Positions 23,594 through 36,100 of a DNA stretch of 64,000 nucleotides are shown piece after piece. A program made the position numbers and the translations under genes. The notes under the pieces are model-generated. The model ran no database searches and was not told the origin of the DNA. It worked only from the letters and a program-made list of their open reading frames with translations. Numbering within the stretch: the stretch's first letter is position 1; each line of letters begins with the position of its first letter. The stretch is from Mallotus nudiflorus (lineage: Eukaryota; Streptophyta; Magnoliopsida; Malpighiales; Euphorbiaceae): the NCBI GenBank assembly GCA_947683625.1, contig CANTUR010000003.1:1240001-1304000 (forward strand), given 5' to 3'.

Positions 23594-24634
23594 TAGTGAA
23601 ACTATATTCCCAATTCGCTTTGCACATTTAACAATGTCTTGGCTGATTCCCCAAGTTGATGTGCCTCTTCATCTATCAAATGCACATTAGTAACTCCCAA
23701 CACCAATTCACCTCTTGTTGATGCATTGATGCTTATTTCCTAAAAGTATATAGTAAAGAAATCATAATTAGAACATTAAATAAATATCAGTATAGACATA
23801 GCCAAGCAGAATTTACCTACTCAACAATTTAGCTTAAAGGGATACACCTTCTTCAAGGGCAACAACTTATGAACATAAAATTAGAAACAAAAATCAACAA
23901 GTTCACATGCACATCCATACCATATGATAGTCTTATTTCCTATATTTTTCTTCCAGTCATATATCCATAATTAAGAGAAATATGTTGCTTAGTAATAAAA
24001 GAGTATGCAAGTTAGCAACTCAATTCCGTGTCGACATAATGAAATAAAATTATGTAAGAACTGAGAAGATACTCTATTAGTAACCAAGATAAATTACCCA
24101 TTTCTCGAGCTCCCTAACTCTAGCTTCTGCCTCTTCACATCTTTATTTTGCATGACAAACCTGAATAGAAAACTCAAAAAGTTAAACATCACAGATAATA
24201 GTGAAAATGACAAATTACTTTTGGGTGAGGGATTGCACACCTTGTCCAATATAAACTCATTCTTCTCTTGTAACATATCAAGCTATAAAATCCAACTTAT
24301 GTTAGATTGAAATATACTCATCGGCTAGCAACACTTCACAAAAGCATTTTCTCAAACACATGCAATGTAGAATAGGGAAAAAATGCAATTACATTAGAAA
24401 ACCCACAAAACCACAACTTTATATTGAAGCCTGTCTACATTAATGATTGCATTTAAAATTGAACCACAACAGTTTATGAATAAAATTTGGAGTAGTTATT
24501 TATACACCTATAGAAAATATAAAGAATTTGGATATGGCAGAAGCTAACTCCTTTGCAAAACCTTCATCTATCTGATCTAATTCAACAAGATGAGCAATCC
24601 ATGAGACAACACTTTCTAATCCAATAATTATCCC
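23594..24634 (-). pseudogene. Exon fragments of coiled-coil protein gene(s), probably decayed
   Basis: Several exon-like pieces bordered by AG and GT lie on the minus strand. 24634-24508 follows CTACAG and reads GIIIGLESVVSWIAHLVEL. About 24285-24240 reads LDMLQEKNEFILDK before GTGTGC. About 24165-24100 reads VCHAK, a stop, then RCEEAEARVRELEKW. About 23742-23594 reads SINASTRGELVLGVTNVHL and then EEAHQLGESAKTLL, ending at a stop after SELGI. The LQEKNE...EEAEARVRELEK part resembles the coiled coil of plant SCD2-like proteins (weak recognition); the rest I do not recognise. The stop inside the third piece and the unmatched phases of the first two exons argue for a pseudogene. Divergent orientation to the R3HCC1L-like gene is noted. 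Confidence 0.45.
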
Positions 24635-24799
24635 CTGTAGCAAACATAAAACCATAATCGTGAAAGCACATTTTGGTAACAATTTTTTTTTGGTAAAAAA
24701 CACAATGCAACTTGAAAATAAGCAAAAGAAGTAATTTTACTACATAAAAATGGTATTATTAACTGAATATTAATGTTAATATTTCTTTTACCTTTCATC

Positions 24800-25030
24800 T
24801 CCCTATATGACATTGACTTGCAAGATAGGAACAACCAAAATGGCACATAGAATATTTGATTGAAGGGTAGAAATTGAGGAGGTAGCGTTGGAGGAGGCAG
24901 TGGGTCTTGTCGATGGAGATAAAGGAAGTGAGGAGTGATTTGGCGTTGGAGAATTTTTGGTGAGCAAGAAGGAGATAAAAGAAACAACACAAGAAAAGGA
25001 AAAAGAAAGGTAATTGAGGGAAAAATCAAT
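24800..25030 (-). pseudogene. Possible N-terminal fragment of a PPR protein
   Basis: One minus-strand frame (24992 downwards) reads LLAHQKFSNAKSLLTSFIS, then DKTHCLLQRYLLNFYPS. This resembles the N-terminal region of some plant pentatricopeptide-repeat proteins (FSQAKSLLxSFIxxD pattern). No repeat units follow. The other two frames are also open, so chance cannot be excluded. Confidence 0.3.
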
Positions 25031-25522
25031 TTCTATCAAATTTAGGAATTTGAAGAAATTAAATCAAAATGATCTAACTATTAAAATTACTGATGTAGGA
25101 GGAAATGGAAACATGGTGTTGAATAATATTAGGAGGGAGGAAGAGAGAAGATGCCTATAAAGGAAAAGTCATGAAAAAAGAAAAACAAAGAGAAAATGAA
25201 CATGAAGATGCGCACATCATTGATGAAATAAGAAAGCATTGGTGTAAATAAAGTTATATAAGGTGGCATTCGCATAAATTTAAAAAGTTTAGGGTATTTT
25301 TATTGTTTTGCTCCTGTTTTGGGTATTTATGAAAAAACCACTGTAAAGAAATCAACCAACCCAACGAATTTGCTTGTTCTGTACTTCTGTCCGAGCATAC
25401 TTATCTCAGTTATCTGCTCTTGCGGCTCTTAAAAGTTCCATTCAGCCACGTTAACATAATAGCCAAATAAAGTATCAAACTCTGTTGACGAAAGGAATAC
25501 TACATCTAGTTTTTTCCTAACA

Positions 25523-28500
25523 ATGGAAAAAGGTGGAGCAAAAGACGAACAACCGACCCAAAACTGGAGCGAAGAGGTAGAAGATCTGTTGACGGCCGGT
25601 GACACTAACCGCGCGATCTCTCTTTTGGAAACAGTGGTATCGAAACTCGAAGCCCTAAGCCCGTCCGAAACGGTTGATCTTCAATTGGCTTCTGCCCTCA
25701 ATGAATTGTCAAAGCTCTATTCTACCAATCACTTCTCCCTCAAATCCGATGAGCTTCTGTCTCGCGCTTCTATTCTCAGACAACGAGCACTTCAACTTCG
25801 CCCATCTAGGTACTTCCTCTTTCCTTCTATTTTATTTTGGTATCTCCGAAGACATTCCTCCTTTGTTTTACTGACCATATGACGTCTCTTTGGCAGCATG
25901 GGTGGTGCGAAGGAAGACAAGGTTGCAAAGTCGGACACTGCATTGTCCTGCAATGATGCAATTCCTGATGGGTCTTCTATAAATGGTACACTTTTTTTAG
26001 TAGTTTTCACTCTTTGAGGAAAATTGCTTCTATAAATGGTGCATTTGACTGTGTAATGTGACTAGTAACCGGTCCTGCATTTTGAAGGACACTTTGAGGA
26101 ATCCTTGAAACCGCCTGATGATTCTTCTCCTTGCAATGGGTCTTCAGATGATGGTATGTTGGGTAAATTGTATGATGGCCACCAAAAACTTTCTACTTGA
26201 TTAAAATTTGGTTCTAAAACTTCAATTTTTTTTTCTAATTATCTAACTTCAATTTGTATTTCATGTTCACTTCATATGCAATATTGTTCTCTATTAGCAT
26301 GAATGGTACTGTAAATTTTAGGATGACTTCCACGAATGACATGGTCAATAAGATGAAAATGTGAAATAGTATGTATCTGGTCCGGTTGATCGAATTTAAT
26401 TGGAAAATGCTAAGATACTGTCATGTGAGACATAAAAGTTTGGTAATTAAAAAGAAACACATTCAAATTTTTTGAATCAAATTGTATTAAAATACAAAGC
26501 TTTGCAACTATTCATATAATTTGCCCATTGTATGTTTCTGTTGCCTGACTTTTTCTTTTGTCCTTATCTATTTGTTCTTGTTCATCTGTACAAGTGGATT
26601 GGGATGGATCCTTTATAATCAAATTTATAACCTTCTATATGATTTCCTTAAGAACCCTAAAACAAGTTCATTGAATTTGCAAATGTGTTGTCTTCTTTGT
26701 AATTAAATAAATAATTACGATGAGTTACATAATCTATTAAGATACAAAATTGTCAATTAATGAGTATGACCATGTGCTCAAGTGTTATAAACATGGATTA
26801 GGGTAGACAAATATTAAATTTGTGTTCAGGTAGGAGTTTTAATTTGCTTCATTTCAGATATACACTAATGATGCTATTTTCTTTGTCTATATGTCTTGAA
26901 TATAGTTCTTTGTCTTGCCAAAGGTGATTAAGAACACGCATGGCTGATATATTGTGTTCTAAATGATGCTGTGATGAACCACAGATTGGGAAGCTATTGC
27001 AGATCATGCACCTACTGAATTACTCTCCCCACCAGGGTTACCTAGTGTGTCAAATCTTTCCTTTGGAGATACTAAAGTTCAAGGTCCGAAGCGCCGTGGA
27101 AGGGGAACATTCTCATATAAACAAGACAAACTATATAGCGATTGGCAATCTGACTTGGAAGATGAAGACTTGAGCAAAAGCAAAGAACAGAGCACAGAAT
27201 CCATACATTGTAAGCCCCATAACTTCTACTTTTTTTAAATTAACTTTTGAGTTTTCACATGTCAAAAGAGCTCTTGCCTGATTTAGATTTTTGCATATAA
27301 ATTTTTCACATTGGAATTGTAATTATTGCAGTGCTGTGTAAAGTTGGGTAATGCTTTTTCTGGAAGCATCTACTGCTTGCAATGACTCTGCAATCACTTA
27401 TTATTTTATCTTCTCATATCAGACCCTGAGTTTACTTTGAGGTGAAAACATACTGCACTAAAGCAAATCTAATGATCTTTTGAATACAGTCATGCATATC
27501 TAACATTACATTTATCAAGATAAAAGTCAAGGATCTTTTTCTGATCTATTATGCAACTGCTTATGGCAACTGCAGTTACTTGGTATTTTGGCCAGCTTTT
27601 TCCCAAAAGCTGTTTTTGGAGGTGCTTTTGGGATTCACTCACACAAAAAAAAAAAAAAAAAAAAAAAAATCTGTTTTAAGTTGAAGCATCTACATGGTTG
27701 TGTTTGCTTTAGCAAACAGGTCTTCTAAAAAAAAATTCTTTGTGACACAATTTGTACTATGTGAATTCCTAATTGAGCAAGATAGAGTACAATCAATGAG
27801 AACAACCTTACTATTCAACATATCAAGAATAAAAAAATATGGTGGTGGGCCAGAAAAAAAAAAAACTGCGCTTCGTGTATTTCTGAACTATTATTTTTTC
27901 TTTATTTTCTAATTAGAAATAAATTGGCATGCATTTCAATATGTAACCCATGTTTTAGCATCAACTGATGCATAACTTTAGCACAAATCACATATGTATG
28001 AAATATAGACATCAGTGTTTTGCGTGTGTGAAAGGGAAAGAGAGAATTTATCATTTGTCCCTTACGATTTAGGAATCGTATAACCTTTTGATTCTGAAAT
28101 TTCTTAATAACAATGAACCTTAAACTTTTTGGTGAGGGAGGGAGATCTAAAATTTCTTATGAACAATGAACCTTGAAATTCTTGGCGTGAGGCTTTCCAC
28201 CTTGAGGAACCACCTTGTCTGACTTCTTATTTGAATACAGCTAAATATGGTACACGCCATGTTCTGCTTCTGGCTGATTTTCCTCCAAGTACAAGGACAA
28301 TAGAGCTTGAGAATTTGTTCCATGAATTCACTGCTCATGGAGTTGCCATTCGCTGGGTTAATGATACAGTGGCTCTTGCAGTATTCCAGACACCATCTGC
28401 TGGTAATGAACTTAAATCTTTTCCAGTTGTAAGTTTAAATGCTCATGTTTAATTACTAATGCTATTCCTAAAGCTGCATTGCTGTGGCATACAATTGTTA

Positions 28501-31411
28501 TTTTGTAACTTTAAATCTGTCTACCATAAACTAAATATGTTGTGTGGTTGTGCGGTTGTGCTTGGGAATCTGACTTAGTTCACTAACAAAGCTGTCAGGA
28601 ATTGAGATTTTTTCTATAGCTGCATTTATCATTGTGACATGGCAGTGTTTACCTGTGGGTTTAGCTGCATTGACTGGTGGGTCTACTTTCATCTTTGTTG
28701 GCTCAGTTTTTATACCAGATCACCTGTACAAATTCATCTAATAATAATAATAATAATAGAATTGTACTTTTTTTTTTTAAGAGAGGCTTTAGGATTTTGC
28801 ATGGGAGATGATTCTTTCTGTTATGCTCTTTTTTTTTTTTTTTAAATGTAATGATAGCTTGGGAGTGGACTTTGTGTTTTGAAGCATTTTCTATTTTCCA
28901 TGTTGATTGTTCAAGCACTAGTAACTTGCACCCTCTATTGCAGTTATTGAAGTTGCCCATTTGCAGCTTCTTTTCCGCCCTGTAATGGGCTATTCTAATA
29001 TATGCCATGCTATTTCTTCTAATGCAGCACTTGAGGCCCACAACCATGTACAATTTCCATTTACTGTGCGTATTCTTGAGGAGGATGATATCATTTTGGA
29101 TTCAATTCCACTGAAAGGTAAATTGTATTGGTCAACTCCTATTTATTTCCATTTATAGTGCATATCCTTGATGAGGGTGATATCATTTTGGGTTCAATCG
29201 TATTGAAAGGTAAATTGTATTGGTCAACTCCTGTTTCTTCTGAATTCTGAAATGTTAAGATCTGGAAACCAGAGAGCTTCTTAGAGGCTTTTATCTAAAC
29301 TAAATTCAGTAAGTTTATTTATTTATTTATTTTAGGCTCTGTTTGCTTCCAGAAAGTGTTCTATCATTTAAAAAAAAAATGTTTGACATGCTTAGAAAAA
29401 CTAGTCGAGAGGAAAATGTTATCCTGATCAATGGAAGCTAAGCCATTTTTCAGGGAAATGATTTTCTTTTTCAAAAAGAGAAGTCATTTTCCAAAACTGT
29501 GTAAACTTATAAAAAGTGTAAAAACTAATTAAAATTATTATAAATTAACACTGCATAATATAAAAACAATTGGGGATCAACTTTGTTGATCTCAGATCAT
29601 TGTTAATCATTAATAACTGGCTCAAGTTTCCTGTTCATTACAGGAAAATTCAATTTTCCTCCTTTTCCTGTGTAATTTTATCTTACAATAGTTTATAAAT
29701 GAAAGATTTAACATTTAAAGTTTTAAGTATTAGCAAGCGTTAAACATAAGTCCTGCCATAAGTATGGAAGGTAGCCAGCCAGTCACCTTGACTTTAACTT
29801 TCTTCAAAAAGTGTGCCAGTTCTTTGGAATAAGTTGATGGGACATTGTTCCACAATTATATAATTTGTACCTTGACCGGATACACCTTTCAAATAGTCAG
29901 TTGTTTTATTAAAAGAAGTTTTCTAATAATGTTCTCCAAAAGTTGGAAAAAATTTTCTTAGAAAATGTTCTAATGTGTTAACTCAACAGCTTCTAACATG
30001 GCATCTAACTACTGTTTGCCTTTTTTTTAACACCCTGTTTGCCCCATTTTCGGTGTATAAAAGTTGTACCCTCATGTACCAGCTTTCATACTTTTTAGAG
30101 AAAAAACTACTGAATTATTCCAATTTTAAATTTAAACTAGTTTTTTGAAAATTTTTGTTCTCATCACAGTAAAACCTAACTGAAATTATTTATTTTATTT
30201 ATTTATTGGGAGTTCGGAGGAGGCAGTTGCTAGACCATTGCTGTCTGCCAGTATTATTAAGTTCTGCCTATGTTCAGATATTTCTATCTGATTAAAGTTT
30301 CAGAATCAGAAAAAATTCATTTTGTATTTCATGATCTCCACATTGCCCAAAGTCTTGTGCATGTTTTGATGTTGAAGTTCTCATTGTGCTCCTTGTGAAC
30401 CTTTTTTATCTTAGTTTTCAACTGCTAGATTTGGATTTTTCCTTGATTTAGCATGCTTCTCGAAAGGATGAGATTATGTCTTTATGTTGCTTCATCTTAT
30501 AAGATGTGTTAGAAACATTCATCAATTATCAGTCCTCAATGTTTTGGAATAAATTGCTGGCCAGGGCTTTTGTTATATATTTTTGGACACTAAAATGCAG
30601 GACTCGAAAGCAGCCTCGGCATATAACCAGATCGACACCAAAAGCCCAGTTACACATCTTTTCTAGCCAATATTGCCCTATTGGCCTTCCCGCTGAAGTC
30701 TTTTTGGCTTGTGCATGTTATAGGGTAGGAACGGCACAAGCACAGTCCATTCACATTTGATTGGGATGGACTAATCGAGAGGACTAAAAAATATGGTGAA
30801 TACAGGATACTTTTACCGTTTTTTTTTTTTTTTGGGGTTCAATCCCTCATTTCATGTTCCTAGTAAACTTCCTGAAATAGATTTGTCTCCTGTTTAACAA
30901 TTTGGTGCTTCCAACCAAAAGAGAGCATTGGTAGTAGTACTATGCTTCTTTTCACTAACTGATAATTCCTTGCTGTTATTGTGAGGGTTGGATGATTTTA
31001 CGAATGTGTCCAGGAAAATCATAAATGGTGAAAACCTTACGTTTATATCTTTCTAGGCTGGTGTTTTCTTTCATTTTTTCAGAACAGTTTCTTGCAACCT
31101 AGGGGCTAGTTTTGATTGTTTTGACAATGTAGTGGGTAGAAATAAAAACAGCTTTGCTAACTTCAATAATTTTCTGAGAGTAATGGCACTCAAGTTTAAT
31201 TACATTTCCTTCTTCAGATCTGGAGCCTCCTCGTCGAAGGCCTCAAACATCAACAAGAACTGCCCAGAGGCTGATAGCACAAGGAATGGGATTGAAGTTG
31301 CCTTCGACAACCTTTGATTCCATAGAGGTGAAAAATCAGGAAGAAGCAAGAAAGAACAGAATAGTTACGAGGCAAAGAATGATAGAGGATGCTTGGGGTG
31401 ATGAAAGCTAA
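25523..31411 (+). CDS. R3HCC1L-like protein, seven exons, 370 aa
   Basis: Exons: 25523-25809, 25897-25985, 26088-26153, 26985-27209, 28241-28402, 29028-29117, 31218-31411. All introns are GT-AG and the frame holds throughout (1113 nt, stop TAA at 31409). The ATG has an AACAATGG context and is preceded by an ordinary leader. Residues 1-95 are a helical N-terminal region (EEVEDLLTAGDTNRAISLLE). Residues ~96-147 are low in complexity and acidic. A basic KRRGRG lies near 183. Residues ~223-306 form the conserved domain with HVLLLADFPPSTRT, then GVAIRWVNDTVALAVF and ALEAHNHVQFPFTVR. The C-terminus is rich in R/K with TAQRLIAQGMGLKLPS and ends AWGDES. The conserved block matches the RRM-like C-terminal domain of R3HCC1/R3HCC1L (DFP...W-V-DDT-AL-VF pattern). 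No R3H motif is visible. Plant members have no well-defined role known to me; RNA binding is an inference. Confidence 0.85.
28944..29027 (+). other. Alternative in-frame 5' extension of exon 6
   Basis: Two acceptor sites have good pyrimidine-rich context: CTCTATTGCAG ending 28943 and TTCTTCTAATGCAG ending 29027. They are 84 bases apart and both keep frame, so use of the upstream one would insert 28 residues (starting VIEVAHLQLLF). The downstream site gives PSAALEAHNHVQF, which fits the conserved domain, so I take it as the main one. Confidence 0.55.
29053..29236 (+). repeat. 92-bp tandem duplication spanning exon 6 end and donor
   Basis: 29053-29144 is repeated at 29145-29236 with a few substitutions. 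The copy holds a second AAAG-GTAAATTG donor and an ATTTATAG that could act as an acceptor, bounding a 52-base potential cryptic exon (29158-29209) that would shift the frame. Confidence 0.85.
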
Positions 31412-31619
31412 GATTATTTCTTATGTCAGATTTATACTTGACAATCCTTTGTTCTTCTAGTTCTTCTTCTCTTCCAAACAAATATGCTACTCTTATAAAC
31501 CAAAGTTAATCATTGCATTGTAGTGAAAATGTGTTTGAAAATGTAACAAGAATGCTAATGAAAATGTATGATGCAAGATTTTGAAATTTGGGTATTTTGG
31601 TATGAGGTCTTCATTTTTG

Positions 31620-32280
31620 TTATGAAAATAAGATTTTTATGATGAGACAAATATTAGGAAATTAAAAATGGGAAGGTACAAATAAAATGATAAAAGTGAT
31701 AAAGATATTATTCTTACAAGAAAATATTAACTTTATGATAAAAATTATAAATTTATCAAAGAAAATAATAAAATTGACATAGATAATAAATACACAATAA
31801 AAATAATAACAATGCAAGAGGAATAATAAAAGGATGATAAAAGTATTATGTTCACCATAAAGATGGAAATTTTATTATAAGAATAATAAATTTATTAAAA
31901 GGGATAATAAAATTAATAAAAATGCAATTAATGCAATTAAAATAATAAAATGCAAAATTAAAATAATTAAAGTGGTAAAGATGTCATTTTCACCATAAAA
32001 ATATCTACTCTATGATAGAAACGACAATTTTACCCCAAAAAGGCAAAAATGCAATAAAAATTACAAAAATGTAATAAAAATAATAAAAATACAGAAGTAT
32101 TAATATAAATAAATATAAATGCAGATATAAAATTTTTAAAATGATAAAGATGACATTTTCACCATAAAAATATTATTTTTATGATAAAAATGCCAAATTT
32201 ACCACAAATAGAATAAATACAATAAAAATTGTAAAAATGCAATAAAATAAAAATATAATAAATGCAATAAAAATAGCATT
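31620..32280. repeat. Degenerate A-rich tandem repeat
   Basis: Units built on TTCACCATAAA...ATGATAAAAATG...GCAATAAAAAT recur, with anchors near 31848, 31986 and 32154 (spacing about 140-170). There is no gene in this stretch apart from the weak remnant that follows. Confidence 0.6.
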
Positions 32281-32525
32281 AACTATCACCCTTATCCATT
32301 TCGTTCTCTTCACTACTACAAATTGAATTCACATCACCATCAGAACCTTCATACTTGCTATGAAAAACAACATCATCCTCATTAGCATCACTAGTTGTAG
32401 ATGTACTTGATTTTTTCATAACACACTACAATCCCATTGATCAAGCTAGATTATCACAAACTTCATTTGTAGCCATATAATTCCTATCTTTCAACTTGCT
32501 TTTTATATCTTTAACCGATTCACGT
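32281..32525 (-). pseudogene. Unrecognised coding remnant
   Basis: One minus-strand frame reads KDIKSKLKDRNYMATNEV, stops twice, then CVMKKSSTSTTSDANEDDV and an acidic/serine-rich tail ending EEMDKGDS-like before a stop (about 32280). Codon quality looks coding, but I do not recognise the family. It may be the C-terminus of a transposon protein or of a lost host gene. Confidence 0.3.
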
Positions 32526-34534
32526 TGGTCATGTCAATTAAATTTTATACCTTATATTTGATTTGGTCAATTTGTAACAAAAGGTCTTAGGTTTGATATG
32601 CCTAAGGTTTGAGTTGGTTGATGTAAAGAGGATTTAAGGTTATTATTCTTCTACCTTTTTATTGAATTTTGTTCAATAATCTTTTGAATTGTCATGCTAA
32701 GTTTTTTAAAAAAATTAAATTAAATACAAGTACGAATATGGGAGAAGATTTTCATTCGATGAGGAATGCTTGAATGAAACACGTGAGGGAGCGTTTAAGG
32801 ATTTTATTTTAAGATTTCTATTCAGGTTTCAAACATGGCTTCATGATTTGAGGGCAAATATTCTTGAGGAAAGAGAGAATGATATGATCCTAGAGTTCAA
32901 ATAAACAAATGGATCAACATTTCGGGCTTTGGGCTTTTAGCTTTCTCAAATAGCATGTGCACCTCTTAGTATTTAGCACGTATCTTATTCCATACAGCTC
33001 CAAATTTAATGATTCAATATTCCTTGCAAAGTTAGCATTTAGAGATTAACATCTGGAGCTATAATGCATATGTTTTGTGTAAGAGCAACTACAACCATTA
33101 TTATGGTGCAAAACATCTTATTTAGGATATGGATTAGCATTTGTAATGAGTTGTAAGGCCTATTTAAGGCATTGTATTATGCAATTTGAGGGGTGTAAAG
33201 CCATGAATGATTAATAAAAAAAAATATAGCGTGTTTTCTCTTTGGTTATTTAAGCATGTGTTTGTCACGACCCAAACCAAGAGTCATGACCGGCACTAAG
33301 GAACGAGAATTCTTTCGAATCCGGAACCCGTAGTAAGCCTTAAAAATAAAAAGCATGCAATAAATAAATAAAATACAACATAATTAAAATCTTAAATCAA
33401 TATAAAAATAAAATACTTAATGTCATAACATAAAATAAAAATATTTGCATACAATATTCAAAAAAAGGTCTCTGACATAAAAACCAATCTACAGATACAA
33501 ACTACTATTACTACTGCAGTTTTCTAGAGTACAATAAAAGGTCAGATAAGTAATTTACGTAAACTAGTCAGGATTGAAGAAGTCCGGCATATGGGCCTAC
33601 TACTAAGGTCTGAGGAAGAAGATCTCCTATAAAAATAAACAATAGAGGAGAGTCAGACCTCATTGAGTGAATTATTATATTATATATACATGCAACTTCT
33701 AATCTCATATGCAATCAAGCATCATTATATATATTAAATATATACAAACATTTCACACAGATACTGAAATTACTTTTATGTATAATAAATGCTGAAAACA
33801 TTTATTTGGATGAAGGATCAAATAGAACCCTAATTATATGCAACCTCAACCAAAAATATCTCTCTAACCATACAGGTTCACTTAATTCCAAATTAATTAT
33901 CTTATTCCATTTTGGACAATAGACTAACCCTGAGACACTAAATCAACCGAGCTCCAGCAATCTCACTGTCAATATGATTAGACTCGAGACACTAGGTGAA
34001 CCGAGCCACATTGTTCAATCACATCAATCTCAAAATCAATCAATCAATCAATCAAATAAAAGTCACCTTAAGTAATTTAATAACTCATCTCTAAATCTAT
34101 CGCAGTGGTATGTACACGATCCTAGTGCTGCTCATTAGGTAGCATATTTTATTGATATCCTTCAAATGAAAATTTAATATACATATGGGAAATAAATAAT
34201 GCATAATTAAACATATTAACATTCATAACAACAAAATAAACCATATACATACTAGAAATATACCGAAAATATACTAAGTATATTTCAAGTATATATATAC
34301 TTTATAAATCCAAAATCAACCATAAATATATTGAATATAAACCATGAATATACCAAAAATATTCTAAGTGTATATTGAAAATATAACATGCATATATGTT
34401 GAAATATACCTAACATATACTAAAATATTTAATAAAATAATTCATGTATAAATACATATTAAAATAATAACTCACAATTCTGCACTCCTCAAAACTAGTT
34501 CGACTGGCCCGGTCTAATAAGTCTTGGTCTTGGC

Positions 34535-34618
34535 CCAACTAGAAAATAATAATAGTAACAATCAGAAAAAATCTAACCAACTAGAAAATAATAATAGTAA
34601 CAATCAGAAAAAATCTAA
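34535..34618. repeat. Exact 42-bp tandem duplication
   Basis: 34535-34576 and 34577-34618 are identical (starting CCAACTAGAAAATAATAAT). Zero divergence inside an old LTR implies a recent local duplication. Confidence 0.9.
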
Positions 34619-36051
34619 CTTATACTTTTAAAAGAGACTCGATCTATGAATACAAAACTTAGACAAATACGAAAATTTAAAATCAACCAGATGTCACGTT
34701 TTACGAGAATTCTACCAAAAATTTGATAAAACCTCCTATGTAAAACGGACATCCCTTTACTAAACAATAGAGCCGATCCTGCAAGTAAATACATTTTTAA
34801 CACATATTACACAACTCCTCGGGATGGGAGCCCGAATTGCACAATTCCCAACTAAGGTTCACAAATTCATCAAAAATCAAATAAAATAATATATTCCATA
34901 AATATCCTCAAAATATCAAAATATAATATATTTAAACAATAAAACATCAAATACAATTATTTTCACAATAATTGAATAAAAATCTCAAATAATAATATAA
35001 TATTAATAAAAATTCAATTTTTCAATATTTCAATATAAAATAGTAAAAATTCACCTTAATATATTCAAAAGAACTTAAATAGCCTAAATATGTATTAAAA
35101 GTAATTAAAAATCTATTTAATCACCAAAATAGTAAATAATATATTATTTTGAATATAATTTTCAAAAATTAGTATTAATTAGTTAAAAATAGTAAATCAT
35201 TTATAAAAATCATTTTAATACCCTAAATAATTCTAAAACCATTTAAAACATATTATTTAACTATAATTTCCATAAAATTACACAATTAACTCAATAATAC
35301 AAAATATAATTACTATTCTCAAAAATTATATAAACTCACCAAAAATTATTTTAAATATTCTAAAATTATTAACTCACATTAATAACACAAATTCAACTAA
35401 ATTTCCATTAAAAATAATTAATTAACATAATTATCAAAATTTCAGTATTTAATAATCAAATAATAAAAAATTAACCAAAATTCAAAAAAAAAATTATTTG
35501 AGAAGCTTGAACAAAAAATATATTTGAGAAGCTTGAGCTACAACAAACAACATTTGTGAAGCAAGTTTTCATAAATCAACCTAAATCAAGTTCAAAATAT
35601 TCAAAAACCCTAAAACACATAAACTAAAAATTAAAGATATCTAAAAATCTAAAGGATTTAAGCTCAAACGAAGCTCGGAAATGGACTCACCGGATCAAGG
35701 ATGTTCAAAAGAGACCGGTTTAAAGGAATGGGGTGGCTGGAATCTTGCCGGCGTGAGGAAGCTTCAAGTTTCAGCCACAACATTTTCCAATGCTCTGGTG
35801 ATGGACTGACAGCTGTTGGTGATGCTTGGGTGAAGTCGAAGGTGGTGGTAGTGCTCGGTTGCAGTTGGGCGGCTCCGATGGTGGCTGGATGGCGTTGGAT
35901 CGAGAGAGGGAAGACGAAGAAGAAGAAGAATAAGAAGAAGAAGAAGGGGAAGGAGAGAAAAGGTTTGACGATAAAATTTGACTTTCTATTTTTTAGTTAT
36001 TTATAAAATTACTAAAATGCCCTCCATCAATTTTAATAATAATACAATATA

Positions 36052-36100
36052 ATAACAACAACAACAACAACAACAACAACAATAATAATAATAATAACAA
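36052..36100. repeat. (AAC)n/(AAT)n microsatellite
   Basis: About nine AAC units followed by AAT units near the 3' end of the solo LTR. The minus-strand valine/isoleucine ORF over it is an artefact. Confidence 0.9.

Noticed and set aside
30506..30760. 84-residue ORF in the last intron of the R3HCC1L-like gene, in a GC-richer patch
   Set aside because: No recognisable motif and no need for an exon: exons 6 and 7 join in frame without it. It may be an unidentified insertion.
35701..36006. 101-residue ORF ending in a Lys-rich tail
   Set aside because: It lies in a solo LTR, close to its promoter-proximal part; similar chance frames are common in such LTRs and no domain is visible.
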